Assembly: GCA_003157575.1 (NCBI GenBank)
Contig: PMKA01000249.1
Span: forward strand, 1-7,037
Direction of reading: 5' to 3'
Length of the DNA: 7,037 bases
DNA from: Opitutia bacterium
Lineage (GTDB): Bacteria > Verrucomicrobiota > Verrucomicrobiia > Opitutales > Opitutaceae
Part shown: positions 6,701 to 7,037 of the stretch, in pieces
How the letters are laid out: the number at the start of each line of letters is the position of its first letter
Numbering within the stretch: the first letter of the stretch is position 1
The notes under the pieces: model-generated
Told to the model about the DNA's origin: nothing
Databases searched by the model: none
The model's input: the letters and a program-made list of their open reading frames with translations, nothing else
Position numbers and translations under genes: made by a program

Positions 6701-7037
6701 CCGCGGGCGCAGGCTCGACGATCAACGTGGCTGCAGGAGTCACCGGCTACGGCACCCTTCATTACCAGTGGCAGAAGGATGGCGTGGATATCGTCGGGGC
6801 CACCGGCCCGGTGCTCACGTTGAGCGATGCCCAGGCGGCTGATTCCGGCACCTATACCGTGATCGTCACGAACGACGCGGGATCGCAGACAAGCGGCGCC
6901 GGTGTAATCACGGTCACCCCCCGGGCACCGGTCATCGCCGTGCAACCCGCCGACCAGGCCGTGCCCGCCGGGTGGTCGGCTGTATTCAGTGTGCAGGCGG
7001 TGGGCGTCAATCCATTGACCTATCAGTGGAAGAAGGA
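3793..7037 (+). CDS. Giant exported beta-propeller and Ig-domain repeat protein, 3' end beyond window
   Basis: The frame is open from ATG 3793 to the last base (1081 full codons), so the protein is cut by the window edge. Residues 1-20 form a Sec signal peptide (MKR, hydrophobic core, likely cut after VSQA20). Residues about 24-57 look like one TPR unit (GRAALAAHDLATAQSDFQQA, then LDPSN). A mainly helical region without a recognised family follows to about 320, closing with IPDPTMGGIF (325-334). Residues about 356-955 carry beta-propeller repeats with 13 Asp-box-like S-x-D-G-x-x-W/F motifs. From 957 come Ig-like domains: the first has W993 and DSGTY (1017-1021); the second begins at about 1046 and is cut after W1079. 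The role is probably extracellular binding or adhesion; no catalytic motif is seen. There is no Shine-Dalgarno (a run of C precedes ATG), so translation may be coupled to the upstream gene. Surface anchoring cannot be judged because the C-terminus is missing. Confidence 0.9.
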   Translation, partial: MKRLIAVFALIIAVRVVSQAAVDNIAAGRAALAAHDLATAQSDFQQALALDPSNETAAALLGAVQLLNVVNQASSQTLMTDAGVTTTGRDIYGWNADLPKDADNSPIFPAAFNTSEAFAFLHDTLVPACETARTNLALVTDPNFLLTLSAAETDSPASVTIDYGDVLACRAGLNGAEFLLHFLQSNNLNFSPQAVVQMLQGNTLTIENVLTTYPDLLKTGTAGERAAALASLRNFIQTYRQASAFIRSRPTGAQRLFMLDAKGLIKEADFRKKLDKVEQSLDGYVNFGKDASGPVVYAGALFSDSLSLRALLPQVTNGKFNPFEIPDPTMGGIFSGVAPEFFPKAFSYLADPSLGWKWINPTPNGFTYTGYAYGNGTHVVLGGMGHFRTSTDGINWTDGSISGKPLLNSVIFAGGKFVAVGLGCSYSSTDGLNWSAGSGIGSSNYNGLLYVGGRFATVGSNGGMATSTDGVAWSSSNVGFSENYVSLAYANGRAVAVGGDRVISSTDGSTWTSQATVSGTLTSVTTNGSLFVAVGSPNILLTSTDGLTWTTGTVLSSPGYVPSFNGVSYSGGKFIAVGSKSVLNSSICLAASSTDGTTWTALSLSQLGSLNQIKAGPDALFALGSAGLLLRSTDGVTFTQPSGYSYSNIAPAFGSFNGFFKLGGNLYVFGAGGMMLTSSDGSAFTPVSTGTAAILNAGIVVNGTAYVVGSRGTIISSTNGTTWTALTSNTTADLNGIASGNGILVAVGKSATSVSSSDGITWTANSHATVTVSTSYGTGTGTFLAYDVAFGNGTFVAVGGFTGTGNSLGWSFVTTATSTDGGTWTLHPFTNTRSNAIRSVVFHDGIFTAAATYGNILRSSDGVTWDWANDTGGFDNDVLSVGLLDDGRYWATVAASSSSGETLPPARLLVSGNGEDWVSMPLPTTANLYRAALFNNKVYLAGGGTTLLASSLAVPSIASPTIFKDPQTESAGAGSTINVAAGVTGYGTLHYQWQKDGVDIVGATGPVLTLSDAQAADSGTYTVIVTNDAGSQTSGAGVITVTPRAPVIAVQPADQAVPAGWSAVFSVQAVGVNPLTYQWKK
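4855..6657 (+). repeat. Tandem beta-propeller blades with Asp-box-like motifs
   Basis: Within the giant gene, the unit 'x-x-G-x-F-V-A-V-G-x-x-G-x-I-x-x-S-T-D-G-x-x-W-T' recurs. The motif cores lie at 4960, 5074, 5191, 5305, 5419, 5569, 5686, 5824, 5941, 6058, 6244, 6367 and 6523 (first base of the Ser codon). Most are 38-41 codons apart, with longer gaps (46-62 codons) before units 6, 8, 11 and 13. Units 7 and 8 have Phe for Trp; units 9 and 13 have Asn for Asp. A final strand pair (FNNKVYLAGGGTTLLAS, near 6592-6642) lacks the motif, making 14 strand units. The pattern fits sialidase/Ycf48-like propellers, and 14 units would suit two seven-bladed propellers. The fold is inferred from the periodicity. 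Confidence 0.75.
6661..7037 (+). other. Ig-like domain tandem in the giant exported protein
   Basis: Two successive Ig-like (I-set type) units. Unit 1 (residues about 957-1042) has the core Trp in YQWQKDG (W993) and the F-strand signature DSGTYTV (1017-1023). Unit 2 starts at APVIAVQPADQ (1045-1055) and shows PLTYQWKK at the window edge. No cysteine pair is present, as is usual for bacterial Ig-like repeats. More copies probably follow beyond the window. Confidence 0.85.

Noticed and set aside
6058..6945. 295-residue minus-strand open frame
   Set aside because: It lies antisense to the propeller and Ig coding region, is Arg/Gly-rich without motifs, and is explained by GC-rich codons in the real frame.

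Overview
The window looks like a GC-rich chromosomal segment from a Verrucomicrobiota bacterium, most likely near the Opitutaceae. This is inferred from protein style, not from a marker gene. The clearest clue is the right-hand gene: a very long exported protein that ends in Ig-like domains with the 'P-I-x-x-Q-P ... P-L-T-Y-Q-W-x-K' pattern typical of that group. Shine-Dalgarno signals are weak or absent at most starts. No rRNA, tRNA, CRISPR array, transposase or integrase is visible.

Left part (20-2448): two divergent genes separated by 77 bases. On the minus strand is a short site-2-type (M50) intramembrane metalloprotease. On the plus strand is an NtrC-type sigma-54 response regulator (receiver, AAA+, Pro/Ala-rich linker, Fis-type HTH) with no sensor kinase beside it. 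The gap holds a small perfect GC hairpin.

Middle part (2449-3085): 637 bases without a convincing gene, visibly less GC-rich toward the right (about 45% at 2941-3000). It contains an 8-bp perfect hairpin that overlaps a sigma-54-like GG-N10-GC element, a pair of 11-bp-spaced TGTTAC repeats followed by a -10-like hexamer, and a bulged hairpin with GGAGGA in its loop just before the next gene.

Right part (3086-7037): a probable two-gene operon with an 8-base gap. The first gene encodes a 232-residue exported protein of unknown function. The second encodes a giant exported protein that is still open at the window edge (at least 1081 residues). It has a signal peptide, a TPR-like helical N-terminal region, about 14 beta-propeller blades marked by 13 Asp-box-like S-x-D-G-x-x-W motifs, and then Ig-like domains. 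The layout suggests a surface or extracellular adhesion or binding protein with a small exported partner. The left pair suggests membrane proteolysis and transcriptional signalling, but nothing in the sequence directly links the two halves.
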